This document shows, in pieces, positions 8,640 to 17,016 of a stretch of 64,000 nucleotides of DNA (position 1 is the stretch's first letter; each line of letters opens with the position of its first letter). Source of the DNA: Desulfobaculum sp044987625. Lineage in GTDB: Bacteria > Desulfobacterota > Desulfovibrionia > Desulfovibrionales > Desulfovibrionaceae. The stretch covers positions 372,001 to 436,000 of the forward strand of contig NZ_JBJDSB010000002.1 of NCBI RefSeq assembly GCF_044987625.1, given 5' to 3'. The notes below the pieces were generated by a model. The model saw nothing but the letters and a program-made list of their open reading frames with translations, made no database searches and was not told the origin of the DNA. A program made the translations under genes and the position numbers.

Positions 8640-9268
8640 TGTGTTTGTCCTCTGCGTGTTACCAAATGCCCTGTGATCGTTGTACCTTCAAAAAAGGGTT
8701 GAGGGCAGTCCAGAGTATTTCGAGTAAAACACGATGCGCGGTGTGGGTCAAGGAGTGTGTGGAAATGAGGCGTGTTGTCTTGTGGAAAAAGTGCGTCTGC
8801 TGTCCTCGTCGCTGTGAAACATTGTCATGTTACGTGCGTAATGCGCTGCTGTGGGCTGTTTTTCGTGAATTGTGCGTTGTGGAGCATAAGGGGTGACGTC
8901 TGTGGGGGGCTGTGGTGCGTCAGGAAATTGGCGCATGGCGGATGTTGTGCTTTGTGGAGGTGGCGCGAATGTGTAGGGAAAGGGCGCGGGAAGAAGGAAC
9001 GCTGGACTGTTTCGGGCCGAGTGGAAGAAAAGTGAAGTATTGTACCATGCTGGCGAAACAGTAAAGCCGCGCGTGGGCAGGATGAATGGTGAGCGCCGCC
9101 GGGGATGGCGTCGCCTTGAGCCTTTATTTGCGCCGGATTGTGGCTGCGAGGGCTTGCGCCGGCGCGCTAGGCGCTTGAGTTGTGGCGTGGTATCCGCTAT
9201 GGAAGTGCGGAATGAATGAGTATTTGGGTCGGCACTGTTGTGCCGTGCCGAGACCATGGAGAATGGAT
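8640..9268. other. Gene-poor spacer of about 630 bp
   Basis: The stretch is G- and T-rich on the plus strand and has no frame with both a good ribosome site and recognisable protein text. The longest frame (minus, 8748-9257) is low-complexity Ser/Pro/His/Arg text. No terminator, tRNA or clear repeat was seen. It may be decayed DNA flanking the orphan OrfA. Confidence 0.45.
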
Positions 9269-9655
9269 ATGAAAATGATGAAACGTTTGTGTTTGCTTGC
9301 CGCTTTGTGCGCGCTGCCCCTGATGCAGGGGTGCGCTGTTGTCGCCGCTGGCGCGGTGGCGGGCGGTGGCACCTATGCCTATGTTACCGGCAATCTTGTC
9401 CGGTCGTATAACGCCGACATTGATTCCACCTACGAGGCGACCCTGCGCGCCGCGCGCCGGTTGAACCTGCGCATCGATAAGCGGGTGATCAACCTGAGCT
9501 CCGGCTCCGTCAGCGGCACGGATCAGGACCGTTCGTTCTGGATCAGTCTGGACGCCACCAACCCGCACGTGACTGAAGTGTCCGTGCGTGTGGGCATGCT
9601 TGGCGATGAGGTGGCCTCGCGCCGCATTCACGAAGCCATCGCCGCCGCGCTGTAG
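9269..9655 (+). CDS. DUF3568-like lipoprotein
   Basis: 128 residues from ATG 9269, preceded by GGAG at 9258-9261; an in-frame ATG at 9263 is too close to that site. The N terminus is a lipoprotein signal, MKMMKRLCLLAALCALPLMQ then GC, so Cys21 would be lipidated. It is followed by a glycine/alanine-rich patch and then NLVRSYNADIDSTYEATLRA, which resembles DUF3568 proteins. Envelope location is clear; function is unknown. It is a single-gene unit with its own terminator. Confidence 0.72.
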   Translation: MKMMKRLCLLAALCALPLMQGCAVVAAGAVAGGGTYAYVTGNLVRSYNADIDSTYEATLRAARRLNLRIDKRVINLSSGSVSGTDQDRSFWISLDATNPHVTEVSVRVGMLGDEVASRRIHEAIAAAL

Positions 9656-9683
9656 CGCTGGCGCACCGGCAGAGTCTGCTTTT

Positions 9684-9720
9684 GGCTCCCGCCTCGGTAT
9701 GAGGTGGGAGCCTTTTGTTT
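9684..9720 (+). terminator. Terminator after DUF3568-like gene
   Basis: A 12-bp stem (9684-9695 / 9701-9712, arm GGCTCCCGCCTC, one G-T pair) with a 5-nt loop and a T-rich tail. Confidence 0.82.
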
Positions 9721-10292
9721 TTCAGGGTGTTGGCTCGCGCCCACCTGCCGTGGCGGGCGTTCGTGCCATGAATATCAATCGGGCTTTCGGCGTCATTTCA
9801 GGCGGATGCCACGTAGTGCGCCGCAGGCCGAGCCGTTGGTGGAGGCGTCACAGCGGTTTTCTTCATGATTCCAGAGGAGTAGGGAAATTAGCCGTAACGC
9901 CAAGTCCTTGGCGGCATGTGAAAAATGTGTAGATTGCCATTTGTGTAAAAAATGAGCGTAGCAGTGCGGTCTAGTGTCTGTATGAAGGCGCGTAGGGCGT
10001 AGCGCCTGCAATCATTGGCGACTTTTTGAAATGTGTTGAGTGGTCGATGGCGTATAGAACATGGCGCAAAAATCGATATTCCGATTTTGCAAAGCCCGAT
10101 TTTGGGTGAAATGCGGCATGTTTTGCCGAAAATGTAAATCCAAGAAAATGCATGTGGGGGTGTATTGCGGTAACGGCTCAATATAGTGCGCCTTCGCGAT
10201 TTCGGTACTGCATTTGCTTCGCTCTCCTTACGAAGACGTCCTGCACCAGTGGGAAGTGGAAAGGCGTTTTCAGGCGACACGAGGAGGGCGTG
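9721..10292. other. 570-bp spacer without a recognised gene
   Basis: The right part (about 9890-10140) is noticeably more AT-rich than its surroundings and may hold the promoter of the 10293 gene. No clear -35/-10 pair, RNA gene or repeat could be assigned. Confidence 0.4.
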
Positions 10293-10628
10293 ATGGAACA
10301 CGCAACGCTGAACACCCGGCTGCCGGACCGTGCGGAACTGGATCGGGACAAACGAGTGCCAAAGGCGCACAAGGTGATGCTGGAGGACGTGGAATTCACG
10401 GCCAACGCCAAGTACACCATTGGTCTGGCGGTGAAAGAGGTCGCGGCCTACTGCGGCTTGATGCCTCGGGAACTGACGTCCAAGCTCAAGGGACATATGT
10501 TCTGGATGGAAGGCACGCAGATTCTCACGATTATTTTTCCTGTGGAAGAGCTGGGCGCGGACATGATGGTGGAGATTCCGCGCGAGCATTGGAGGTTCCG
10601 CCATGCGGACGATATGCCTTCGCAGTAG
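10293..10628 (+). CDS. Unrecognised 111-residue cytoplasmic protein
   Basis: ATG 10293 is preceded by GAGGAGG, a strong ribosome site; GTG 10290 is a less likely start. The protein begins MEHATLNTRLPDRAELDRDK and has no signal peptide or membrane helix. It is a mixed alpha/beta sequence with a hydrophobic strand near the C terminus (TQILTIIFPVEEL). I do not recognise a family. It is flanked by spacers and ends at a clear terminator, so it is probably a real monocistronic gene. Confidence 0.6.
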   Translation: MEHATLNTRLPDRAELDRDKRVPKAHKVMLEDVEFTANAKYTIGLAVKEVAAYCGLMPRELTSKLKGHMFWMEGTQILTIIFPVEELGADMMVEIPREHWRFRHADDMPSQ

Positions 10629-10654
10629 CGTCCATGCGGCGCTAGCGCTCGTAA

Positions 10655-10679
10655 AGCCCGGCCCTGCCGGGCTTTTTTT
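10655..10679 (+). terminator. Terminator after the 10293 gene
   Basis: Stem AGCCCGGC (10655-10662) / GCCGGGCT (10666-10673), 3-nt loop, then seven T. Confidence 0.88.
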
Positions 10680-10699
10680 GTGCGCGTAGCCCAGTAGCG

Positions 10700-10740
10700 G
10701 CCTGTGGCGGGGGGAGATAGTCGCAGCCCCTGCCACAGGC
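10700..10740. repeat. Long hairpin upstream of the VWA-OmpA gene
   Basis: GCCTGTGGC (10700-10708) pairs with 10732-10740, and GGGG 10711-10714 can pair with CCCC 10727-10730 inside it. There is no T-run after it on the plus strand (the tail is GAAAAAAGGGG). It lies between a terminator and a promoter-like site. Function unknown. Confidence 0.5.
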
Positions 10741-10781
10741 GAAAAAAGGGGATGAATTCTCCCTCAACTCGCTGTTTTCGT

Positions 10782-10810
10782 TTGAAAGACTCCTTGGGTT
10801 GCGGTAGACA
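10782..10810 (+). promoter_or_regulatory. Possible sigma-70 promoter for the VWA-OmpA gene
   Basis: TTGAAA (10782-10787) and TAGACA (10805-10810) are separated by 17 bp. The -10 match is only moderate. It would leave a 5' leader of roughly 160 nt before ATG 10975. Confidence 0.35.
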
Positions 10811-10974
10811 ATGGATGTCCGGCTCCCTTTACGGCGAACATGTCAAGGAATCCGTCGCCAGCGCTTTGAATGGCATCGGCTTTCTGGTATTGTCGAGAAG
10901 GGTTGTGCTTCAAGCGGCTTTTCCGCTTGTGGACCGGATACAATGAACCGACATGAACGAGGAGTAACAACGTC

Positions 10975-12036
10975 ATGACACGTATGAAAATGAGAGCCTT
11001 GCTCATCCTTGCGGTGGCCGGCGTATTCCTGCTCAGCGCGGCAAGTGTTGCCAGCGCGAAGGTAAAGCTTGTGCCCAAGGTCGACAGCTTTGTCATCTTT
11101 CAGGACTATTCCGGGTCCATGGCGATGAAGCATCAGGACCTCGGCGAGGAGAAAATCGTCCTTGCCAAGCAGTTCTTGAAGAAGTTCAACGCCGCTGTCC
11201 CGAACGAACCCTACGAAGCCCGCCTGACCACCTTTGCCCCGTATAAGGAAATGGTGCAGGGCGACTATGACCGCGACATCATGGGCCGCTCTGTGGAGCA
11301 CCTGAGCACCGGCTACGACGTCTTTGCCCGCCTGACTCCCATCGGCAAGGGCCTGAGCATGCTGGACGGCTCCATCGCCTCCATGAAGAAGGACGTGGCC
11401 GTTATTTTGCTGTCCGATGGCCGCAACAACCTTGGTGTGGACCCGGTTGAGGAAGCCAGAAACCTGTACGCCAAGTACCCCGGTCAACTGTGCATCCACG
11501 TGGTGTCCTTTGCCGATGAGGCAGAAGGCCAGCGCACGCTGGACGCCATCGCCGGGCTGAACCCCTGCGCGCAGAACGTTTCCGGCACCGCACTGCTTGA
11601 GGACAACGCCGCCATGCAGCAGTTCGTCAAGGACGTGTTCTACGACGAAGTCATGGTGAAGGAGCCGAAGCCCGAACCCGTCATGGAAGAGCCTGACGAG
11701 GAAGTCATCCCCCTGCGCGTGAATTTCGACTTTGATTCCTCGCGCATCAAGGAACAGATGGTTCCCATCCTTGACGAGGCCGCAAGCATCATCAAGGACC
11801 AGGCCGAAGGCACCATGCGTCTGGAAGGCCATACCTGTAACATCGGCACCGATGAGTACAACATGGGCCTGTCCCTGCGCCGCGCCAATTCCGTGCGCGA
11901 CTACCTCATCAAGCAGGGCGTGGACGCCAAGCGGCTGAGCGTGAAGGGCTATGGCGAATCCATGCCCAAGTACGACAACACCACGCGTGAAGGCCGCCGC
12001 CTGAACCGCCGCGTCGAGATCATCTTCAACAAGTAG
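10975..12036 (+). CDS. Secreted VWA-OmpA protein
   Basis: 353 residues, with AGGAG 10 nt before the ATG. A signal peptide (cleavage after about residue 28, SVASA) precedes a von Willebrand factor A domain whose metal-ion site shows as DYSGSM near residue 44, with VAVILLSDGRNNLG later. After an acidic proline-containing linker (residues 225-245), an OmpA-type peptidoglycan-binding domain begins at VNFDFDSSRIKEQM and contains LEGHTCNIGTDEYNMGLSLR and LNRRVEIIF. It is likely anchored to peptidoglycan in the periplasm with the VWA domain as a protein-binding module. The partner is unknown. Confidence 0.85.
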   Translation: MTRMKMRALLILAVAGVFLLSAASVASAKVKLVPKVDSFVIFQDYSGSMAMKHQDLGEEKIVLAKQFLKKFNAAVPNEPYEARLTTFAPYKEMVQGDYDRDIMGRSVEHLSTGYDVFARLTPIGKGLSMLDGSIASMKKDVAVILLSDGRNNLGVDPVEEARNLYAKYPGQLCIHVVSFADEAEGQRTLDAIAGLNPCAQNVSGTALLEDNAAMQQFVKDVFYDEVMVKEPKPEPVMEEPDEEVIPLRVNFDFDSSRIKEQMVPILDEAASIIKDQAEGTMRLEGHTCNIGTDEYNMGLSLRRANSVRDYLIKQGVDAKRLSVKGYGESMPKYDNTTREGRRLNRRVEIIFNK

Positions 12037-12068
12037 ACGACCCGGCAAAAAACGACGAATATGACCAT

Positions 12069-12103
12069 GAGCCGCGGGTTTCCTTCTGGGAGGCCCGCGG
12101 CTC
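12069..12103 (+). terminator. Hairpin after VWA-OmpA gene
   Basis: A 10-bp stem GAGCCGCGGG (12069-12078) / 12094-12103 with a 15-nt loop. The tail TGCTCTTGAT is only weakly T-rich, so termination may be partial. Confidence 0.5.
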
Positions 12104-12143
12104 TGCTCTTGATGATATTGCCCGCTCCAGTTATGTAGGAGGG

Positions 12144-12917
12144 GTGAAACCAAAACAACGCATTGCATCATCCGTTGGCGGCACGTCCGTCATCCTTCTT
12201 GTCGTCGCCATGGCTGTGGCCATTGGCGTGTGGTTTGTGGTGGACATGACCTCTCATGACGCCCCGGATATGCGGCCCAAGGCCGAATCCCCCGCTCCGC
12301 CCGATGGCGCGCAGGCCCCCACCGTGCAGGATGATGGCGCCGCCGCGCCTGCGCTAGAGCCGGACGCGCTGGGCGAGTATGCCGATGCGTCCCGCGCGGC
12401 GCCCGGAGCGGGCAGACTGCCCGAGACGCCGCAGGAGGCCGCGCCGCCTGTTGCCGCCACACCGTCGCAGCCCGCGGCCAAGGCGGAGCAAACTCCGGCC
12501 CCGGCCCAAAAGGTCGCCCGCGCAACGCCCCGCCGCGCGCCCAAGACGTCCGTCCGGATCCCTAAGGGGCCGGTGACTATTGAGAAGGCGGCCCTGCAGT
12601 TTGAGTCCTTTGCCAAAAACTGGGTCCAGCGCGTGCAGCGCAACCTGCGCAACCGCGCCAGCAAAATGCAGCTGCGGCACGATGCGGGCGAGTGGGTGGC
12701 CTCGTATACCGAGGTGCAGGACGCCAGCCTTGAAACCAAAGTGAAGCCGAGTTCGTCGCGAGTGTGTCCTTACATCGGCGTTTTGCGGTATCATGAATAT
12801 CACTACGAAGCGCGCGGAACGTCCGAAGACGCCGTGCGCAACGGTCCCTTCACCCCCGTGAAGCGCGTGCGCGTCACGGAGATTTTCCGCTACGACACTG
12901 GCCGCTGGATGAATTGA
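12144..12917 (+). CDS. Membrane-anchored protein with Pro/Ala linker
   Basis: 257 residues from GTG 12144, which directly follows TAGGAGGG. One N-terminal helix (VILLVVAMAVAIGVWFVVDM, about residues 16-35) is followed by a roughly 100-residue alanine/proline-rich linker. A basic C-terminal domain from about residue 145 includes KNWVQRVQRNLRNRASKMQL and ends FRYDTGRWMN. The layout (anchor, extended linker, folded periplasmic domain) suggests a protein that spans the periplasm. I do not recognise the C-terminal domain. Confidence 0.7.
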   Translation: MKPKQRIASSVGGTSVILLVVAMAVAIGVWFVVDMTSHDAPDMRPKAESPAPPDGAQAPTVQDDGAAAPALEPDALGEYADASRAAPGAGRLPETPQEAAPPVAATPSQPAAKAEQTPAPAQKVARATPRRAPKTSVRIPKGPVTIEKAALQFESFAKNWVQRVQRNLRNRASKMQLRHDAGEWVASYTEVQDASLETKVKPSSSRVCPYIGVLRYHEYHYEARGTSEDAVRNGPFTPVKRVRVTEIFRYDTGRWMN

Positions 12918-13031
12918 CCCTTTTCATGTGTGCGGGCTGGCCGCCGCCACATGGCGCCCCATGGGCGCACTCCCGCGCGGCATGGGCCGTGTGGGATGGA
13001 TGAGTCAATCCGTTAGCCTGCGGAGTCCTTC

Positions 13032-14339
13032 ATGCCCGGTCTCCTTTTTCCCTCGGCGCAGGGCGATCCCCTCAAGGGGTGCTCCATCGTGTGCGCGGTG
13101 ACGGATCACTTTCAGCGCGAGCAGAGCGCCCGCGTACTAGGAACGCACGCCCACAACGTTTTTATGGCCGAGACGGGCGAGCAGGCGCTGACCCTGTGCC
13201 GCGAACGCGCGCCAGACATCCTGTTTACGGAGGTCAGCCTGCCTGACATGGACGGGCTGGACCTTGCCGCCCGTATCCGTGATGAATTTCCGGATATCCT
13301 CATCATCGTGGCCGCGGATGTGGACGACCCGTGGGAAGGCTCCCGCGCGGTGGAGCAGGGCGTGGACGGCGTTCTGCTGCGCCCCATTCTGCCGAATATT
13401 CTCATCCACGCCATGCGCAAGGCCTGTCAGGAGCTTGCCACCCGCGCCACCGTGCGCGAAGCGCAGACGACCCTGCGCACCATCCTTGATGCCTACCCCG
13501 ATTTTGCCGTCATGATTGAGGACGACCGCATCGTCTACGCCAATCAGGCCATGTGCCGCTTTCTTGGTTTTCCCGACTTTGAGGCGCTCCTTGCCGCAGG
13601 GCGGGACGTGAGCGAATTCATCATCAGCGAGGACGCCGCGGAGCGCCCGTGGTTCTTTGCCGTACTGGATGACAGCATTGACCACCGCCCTGTGGTGCGC
13701 ATCCCCCCGCCCGGCGCGCCCGATGCGCCCTTTAGCTTTGTGGCGACGCACAAGCCCTTCCCCATGCCGGATAGGCATCTCATTACCCTGACGGACGTTA
13801 CGGAGCTTGTGCAGGAAAAGGAGAGTCTGGAGGACCAAGCCTCGCGGGACCCGCTGACCGGGGCGCTGAACAGGCGGCGGTTTGAGACCATGGCCGTGCG
13901 CGTTATGCAGTCGTGCGATGTGTCGGCGGAGCCGCTGTCCGTGGTGATGTTTGACGTGGACTACTTTAAGGCGGTGAACGACGAATACGGTCACGATATT
14001 GGCGACGCGGTGCTGCGCGCGCTTGTTGACGCTGTGGCGGACAACATCCGCCCGCAGGACCTGCTGGCGCGTTGGGGCGGCGAGGAATTTTTGTTGATGG
14101 CGCCGGGCGTGGAGCCTGCGGCGGCGGCCGCCATGGCGGAGCGCCTGCGCGGGCTGGTGGCCGCTATGCGCGTGCCGGGGCTGACGCGGCCATTGACGTG
14201 CAGCTTTGGTGTGACCGGTCGGCGCGCTTCGGAGCCGCTGGATGCGCTTATCGCCCGTGTGGACGGTGCGCTGTATGCGGCCAAGGCGCAGGGACGAAAC
14301 TGTGTTGTCATCGGAGATGGAACGGCTGAACCATCCTGA
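13032..14339 (+). CDS. Pseudo-receiver / PAS / GGDEF diguanylate cyclase
   Basis: 435 residues. The N-terminal CheY-like domain (about 17-135) lacks the usual acidic pair (VCAVTDH). It has Glu at the phosphorylation site (FTEVSLPDMDGL), Ala for Thr/Ser (IIVAADVD) and Arg for Lys (VLLRPI). A PAS-like segment (about 150-265) leads into a GGDEF domain with DPLTGALNRRRF, FDVDYFKAVNDEYGHDIGD and the active motif RWGGEEF. RPQD lies five residues before GGEEF and matches the RxxD product-inhibition site. It should make c-di-GMP, with an input that is not phosphorylation. GGAG lies 6 nt before ATG 13032. Confidence 0.88.
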   Translation: MPGLLFPSAQGDPLKGCSIVCAVTDHFQREQSARVLGTHAHNVFMAETGEQALTLCRERAPDILFTEVSLPDMDGLDLAARIRDEFPDILIIVAADVDDPWEGSRAVEQGVDGVLLRPILPNILIHAMRKACQELATRATVREAQTTLRTILDAYPDFAVMIEDDRIVYANQAMCRFLGFPDFEALLAAGRDVSEFIISEDAAERPWFFAVLDDSIDHRPVVRIPPPGAPDAPFSFVATHKPFPMPDRHLITLTDVTELVQEKESLEDQASRDPLTGALNRRRFETMAVRVMQSCDVSAEPLSVVMFDVDYFKAVNDEYGHDIGDAVLRALVDAVADNIRPQDLLARWGGEEFLLMAPGVEPAAAAAMAERLRGLVAAMRVPGLTRPLTCSFGVTGRRASEPLDALIARVDGALYAAKAQGRNCVVIGDGTAEPS

Positions 14340-14487
14340 AGGCACCCGCAATGCGGCGAAATTACTGCACCTGCAGTAGTTGTGCGTCGCTACGCCTTGT
14401 CACGATGGCCGGGTTGGCGTATAGGTGCCATTCGTCCTATTTGGAACAAACTTGAGTTTGAAGCATGTGAAGAAATGGAGGAACGAT

Positions 14488-14958
14488 ATGAGCGCTGCAG
14501 AAAAAATCCATCACATTGGCAAGGCGGCTGGCGCCAAAGCCGCCGCATTTGCGGAACCTGCACCGGAGGCAGTGGAAATCATGAACAAGACGAACCGCGA
14601 TATGGGCAAGGTTGCCCTGTTTGTTTCCATCATGTCCGTGATTCTGCTTGTGGTCTTCTTCTTTGGCCTCAACCAGAACCTGACCAGCCTGACCCAGAAG
14701 GTCAGCGTGATTCCCGGCATCCAGCAGCAGATTGACGGCATTGACGGCAAGATTGCCGGCATGGAGACCGAGCTGACCGAACTGCGGAACCTGCCCGCCA
14801 AGACCAAGAACATGGTCGTCGGCACCATGCTGCAGGAAATGGCTCAGAAGGCCGGTTACCTCGGCACCCAGATGGGCGACGATGCCCAGAACGAAAAGCT
14901 CCAGCGGGCTATGCAGTTGATGCAGGAAGTGCAGACCGACCTGCAGCCGAAGCAGTAG
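14488..14958 (+). CDS. Small membrane protein with coiled coil, unknown
   Basis: 156 residues from ATG 14488, with GGAGG (14477-14481) upstream. A soluble N-terminal 45 residues leads to one membrane helix (VALFVSIMSVILLVVFFFGL), then a heptad-like segment (residues about 70-105, IQQQIDGIDGKIAGMETELT) and a polar C-terminal tail. It resembles single-pass coiled-coil proteins but matches no family I can name. It is monocistronic with a strong terminator. Confidence 0.65.
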   Translation: MSAAEKIHHIGKAAGAKAAAFAEPAPEAVEIMNKTNRDMGKVALFVSIMSVILLVVFFFGLNQNLTSLTQKVSVIPGIQQQIDGIDGKIAGMETELTELRNLPAKTKNMVVGTMLQEMAQKAGYLGTQMGDDAQNEKLQRAMQLMQEVQTDLQPKQ

Positions 14959-15055
14959 CCGCGAGGACGGCGCGCCCCGGCGACATGCGCACCCCGTGCG
15001 CGTGGCACCTCCGCCGCGGCCCCATCCCGCACGCTTGAGCCAATACGGCGTAAGC

Positions 15056-15088
15056 AAGGCGGAAGGCATTTGCCTTCCGCCTTTTTTG
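15056..15088 (+). terminator. Terminator after the 14488 gene
   Basis: A 13-bp perfect stem (15056-15068 / 15071-15083, arm AAGGCGGAAGGCA) followed by six T. The loop is very tight, so the innermost pairs are probably open. Confidence 0.88.
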
Positions 15089-15139
15089 TATTTGTGCAAT
15101 ACTGGAGGGCATGGTGGTAGGTCTCGCAATCCGGAAGTG

Positions 15140-15451
15140 ATGGTACCTCGGGCAGTTATGGAGAGATTCATCGTGACGCTGACCAGTGGGCGGGTTGTGG
15201 AGTTTGAGGGCAAGCTCGTTGCGCGGGCCACGCGCGAAAAGCCGTGGGATGCACGGCGCAGCACGGTGTTTCAGTACGAACTGTACAAAACCGCCGAGGG
15301 CCGGCTGGTGCTGGTGCTTGAAACCTACGAGAAAATTCAGGGCAAAAGTTTTGTGCTGAATTTCAACTCGCCCGAGGACGCCAAGCGCTATGTGGGCGAG
15401 GATGGCGACGACGAAGTGGTACGGCAGCTTTTCGGCAAAGATGCCGATTAG
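15140..15451 (+). CDS. Small unrecognised protein, about 103 residues
   Basis: From ATG 15140 the protein reads MVPRAVMERFIVTLTSGRVV; ATG 15158 is an alternative start, and neither has a strong ribosome site. A 9-codon frame at 15111-15140, preceded by GGAGG, ends in TGA overlapping ATG 15140 and may couple translation. The protein is soluble, beta-rich in its first half and ends in an acidic segment, DGDDEVVRQLFGKDAD. The RVVEFEGKLVARAT pattern is faintly like EXLDI proteins, but I cannot confirm that. Confidence 0.5.
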   Translation: MVPRAVMERFIVTLTSGRVVEFEGKLVARATREKPWDARRSTVFQYELYKTAEGRLVLVLETYEKIQGKSFVLNFNSPEDAKRYVGEDGDDEVVRQLFGKDAD

Positions 15452-15487
15452 ATGCGTGTGAAAAGGGGAACAAAGAGCGTGTATTGG

Positions 15488-15513
15488 ACGGTCCTTCGGG
15501 GCCGTTTTTTTTT
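15488..15513 (+). terminator. Terminator with TTCG tetraloop
   Basis: Stem ACGGTCC (15488-15494) / GGGCCGT (15499-15505, one G-T pair) closes a TTCG loop and is followed by a run of T. Confidence 0.88.
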
Positions 15514-15803
15514 GGTGTGCTGCGCAGGCGAACAATAGGGGGACTCGGAAGAGGGCGTCAGCCATGGCGGCTTTTGTCTGTCTGGGGAGTGGAAGGGGAG
15601 GGTGTTGGCGTTGTGTTGGGGGGGGCTGGGCTGTTTGTGCTCCGCAGGCTCAAGGGTCGCGGACCCTTGAGAATCCCGAGTGCGCCCATGACGGGTGCGT
15701 GTGGATAGGACAGTCGTCACCCCTGACGGCTCTCGTCCGTGTGGGTGTTTTTTGGGGCGATGTTTTTTTGGGGGGGATGTGGCGGATGGTGAGGGCTGGG
15801 GCA
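15514..15803. other. Spacer with G-runs, no gene seen
   Basis: About 290 bp with several runs of five to seven G on the plus strand and an inverted repeat CTCAAGGGTC / GACCCTTGAG-like around 15648-15670. No ribosome site plus recognisable protein text occurs. Confidence 0.4.
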
Positions 15804-15842
15804 GAAGAAAACGCCCCGCACGTGAGAGTATGCGGGGCGTTT
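15804..15842 (-). terminator. Terminator for the minus-strand regulator
   Basis: Stem AACGCCCCGCA (15810-15820) / TGCGGGGCGTT (15831-15841) with a 10-nt loop. On the minus strand it is followed by TTTTCTT, so it serves the gene ending at 15865. Confidence 0.75.
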
Positions 15843-15864
15843 GGGGTGCGGGGGTGGTGCGGGG

Positions 15865-16770
15865 TCAGCCGCCGGGGAAGATCATTTTGCCGCTTTCGGA
15901 CAGGTCGTAGCCGGTGAGGGCTTCGGCGAGGGATTTGAATTCCTCGTCCGCCAGCATGTTCAGGAATTGCTGGACGGGCTTGTCAAAGAAGCGGTCCTTG
16001 GGGATGAGCAGGTCAAAGCGCTCCCAGCCGACGTGCAGGGTTTCAAGGCCCAGCAGGCCAGCCACGGCGCTAATGCCGGGGCCGCATTCTGCGCGGCCTG
16101 CCAGCACCTCCAGCCCAACGTCCATATGGCGGGCGCATTCGTTCTCGTAGCCTTTGATGGTGGCGGAGACCGCGCCGGCGTCCTGCAGCAGTCTGTCAAA
16201 GAGCAGACGCGTGCCGGTGCCGAGGGGGCGGTTGGCTACGCTGAGCTTTTTGTCCACGATGTCCTGCACGGATGCGACGCCCTTGGGGTTGCCGGCGGGC
16301 AGGTAGATGACCTGTTCGCGGCGGCAGAAGTTGACCACGGCGGGCAGCTCGTGCAGCTCTTCCGCCGCGTAGGAGAAGTTGTATTCCTCGCTGTTTTCCT
16401 CGGCCAAGTGGCTGGAGGCCATATGGCATGCCCCGCGCCGCAGGGCCTTGATGCCGCCAAGGCTGCCCATGTTGCCGAACACGGCGACCTCGTCGGGGAA
16501 GCGCTTCATGTACAGGGACAGGGCGCGCTCCAGGAGCAAATCGTTGGACCCGGCGACAACCAACAGGCCGTCAAGGGAGCCGCTTTGGACCTTGGCCGGG
16601 TAGTTTATGGTTTTGCTTTCCACCCATTGCTCCACGAGGTGGCTTGGGAACAGCCACTTTCCCGTGACCTTCGAGGCGGGCAGGCCCTTCTCGGAGATGA
16701 GGGAGTAGATCATCTTCTCGTTCACGCCGAGGAATTGGGCGACTTCTTTGGTGGAGAGGAGCTTTTTCAT
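15865..16770 (-). CDS. HTH / periplasmic-binding-like transcriptional regulator
   Basis: 301 residues. The N terminus MKKLLSTKEVAQFLGVNEKM is an excisionase/MerR-like winged helix-turn-helix with KVTGKWLFPSHLVEQW completing it. From about residue 65 the protein resembles a type-2 periplasmic binding domain (LLVVAGSNDLLLERALSLYM, ANRPLGTGTRLLFDRLLQDA, AECGPGISAVAGLLGLETLH). Proteins of this build are annotated as substrate-binding-domain regulators, some molybdate-related. It is divergent from the seven-gene operon at 17017 and may control it; the ligand is unknown. Confidence 0.8.
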   Translation of the reverse strand: MKKLLSTKEVAQFLGVNEKMIYSLISEKGLPASKVTGKWLFPSHLVEQWVESKTINYPAKVQSGSLDGLLVVAGSNDLLLERALSLYMKRFPDEVAVFGNMGSLGGIKALRRGACHMASSHLAEENSEEYNFSYAAEELHELPAVVNFCRREQVIYLPAGNPKGVASVQDIVDKKLSVANRPLGTGTRLLFDRLLQDAGAVSATIKGYENECARHMDVGLEVLAGRAECGPGISAVAGLLGLETLHVGWERFDLLIPKDRFFDKPVQQFLNMLADEEFKSLAEALTGYDLSESGKMIFPGG

Positions 16771-16930
16771 GACTCGTATCCTTATGCTGGCGGGTGGTGT
16801 CCCTGCGGAATTGTTGCGTAATCAGTCAGCCGGGAGTGTAGCGGGAACCGCAGGCCAAGGCAACACCACCCCGGTGGCGGCGTGCCCTTCCCTGTGCGCG
16901 GGGCAGGGGGCGGCTGTGGGCCGAGATTTC

Positions 16931-16958
16931 TTGACCCCGGAAGGGGATGTGCTATTTT
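16931..16958 (+). promoter_or_regulatory. Possible sigma-70 promoter for the seven-gene operon
   Basis: TTGACC (16931-16936) and TATTTT (16953-16958) are separated by 16 bp, about 60 bp before the GTG start at 17017. It lies in the divergent region shared with the HTH regulator. Confidence 0.45.
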
Positions 16959-17016
16959 CCACCCCGCCGGAGATATGGCGGGTACCATGCCCCGCCGTGA
17001 ACAAAGTGGGAAGAGA

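Noticed and set aside
8748..9257. 169-codon minus-strand frame in the spacer
   Set aside because: Low-complexity Ser/Pro/Thr/Arg text, poor start, no family resemblance.
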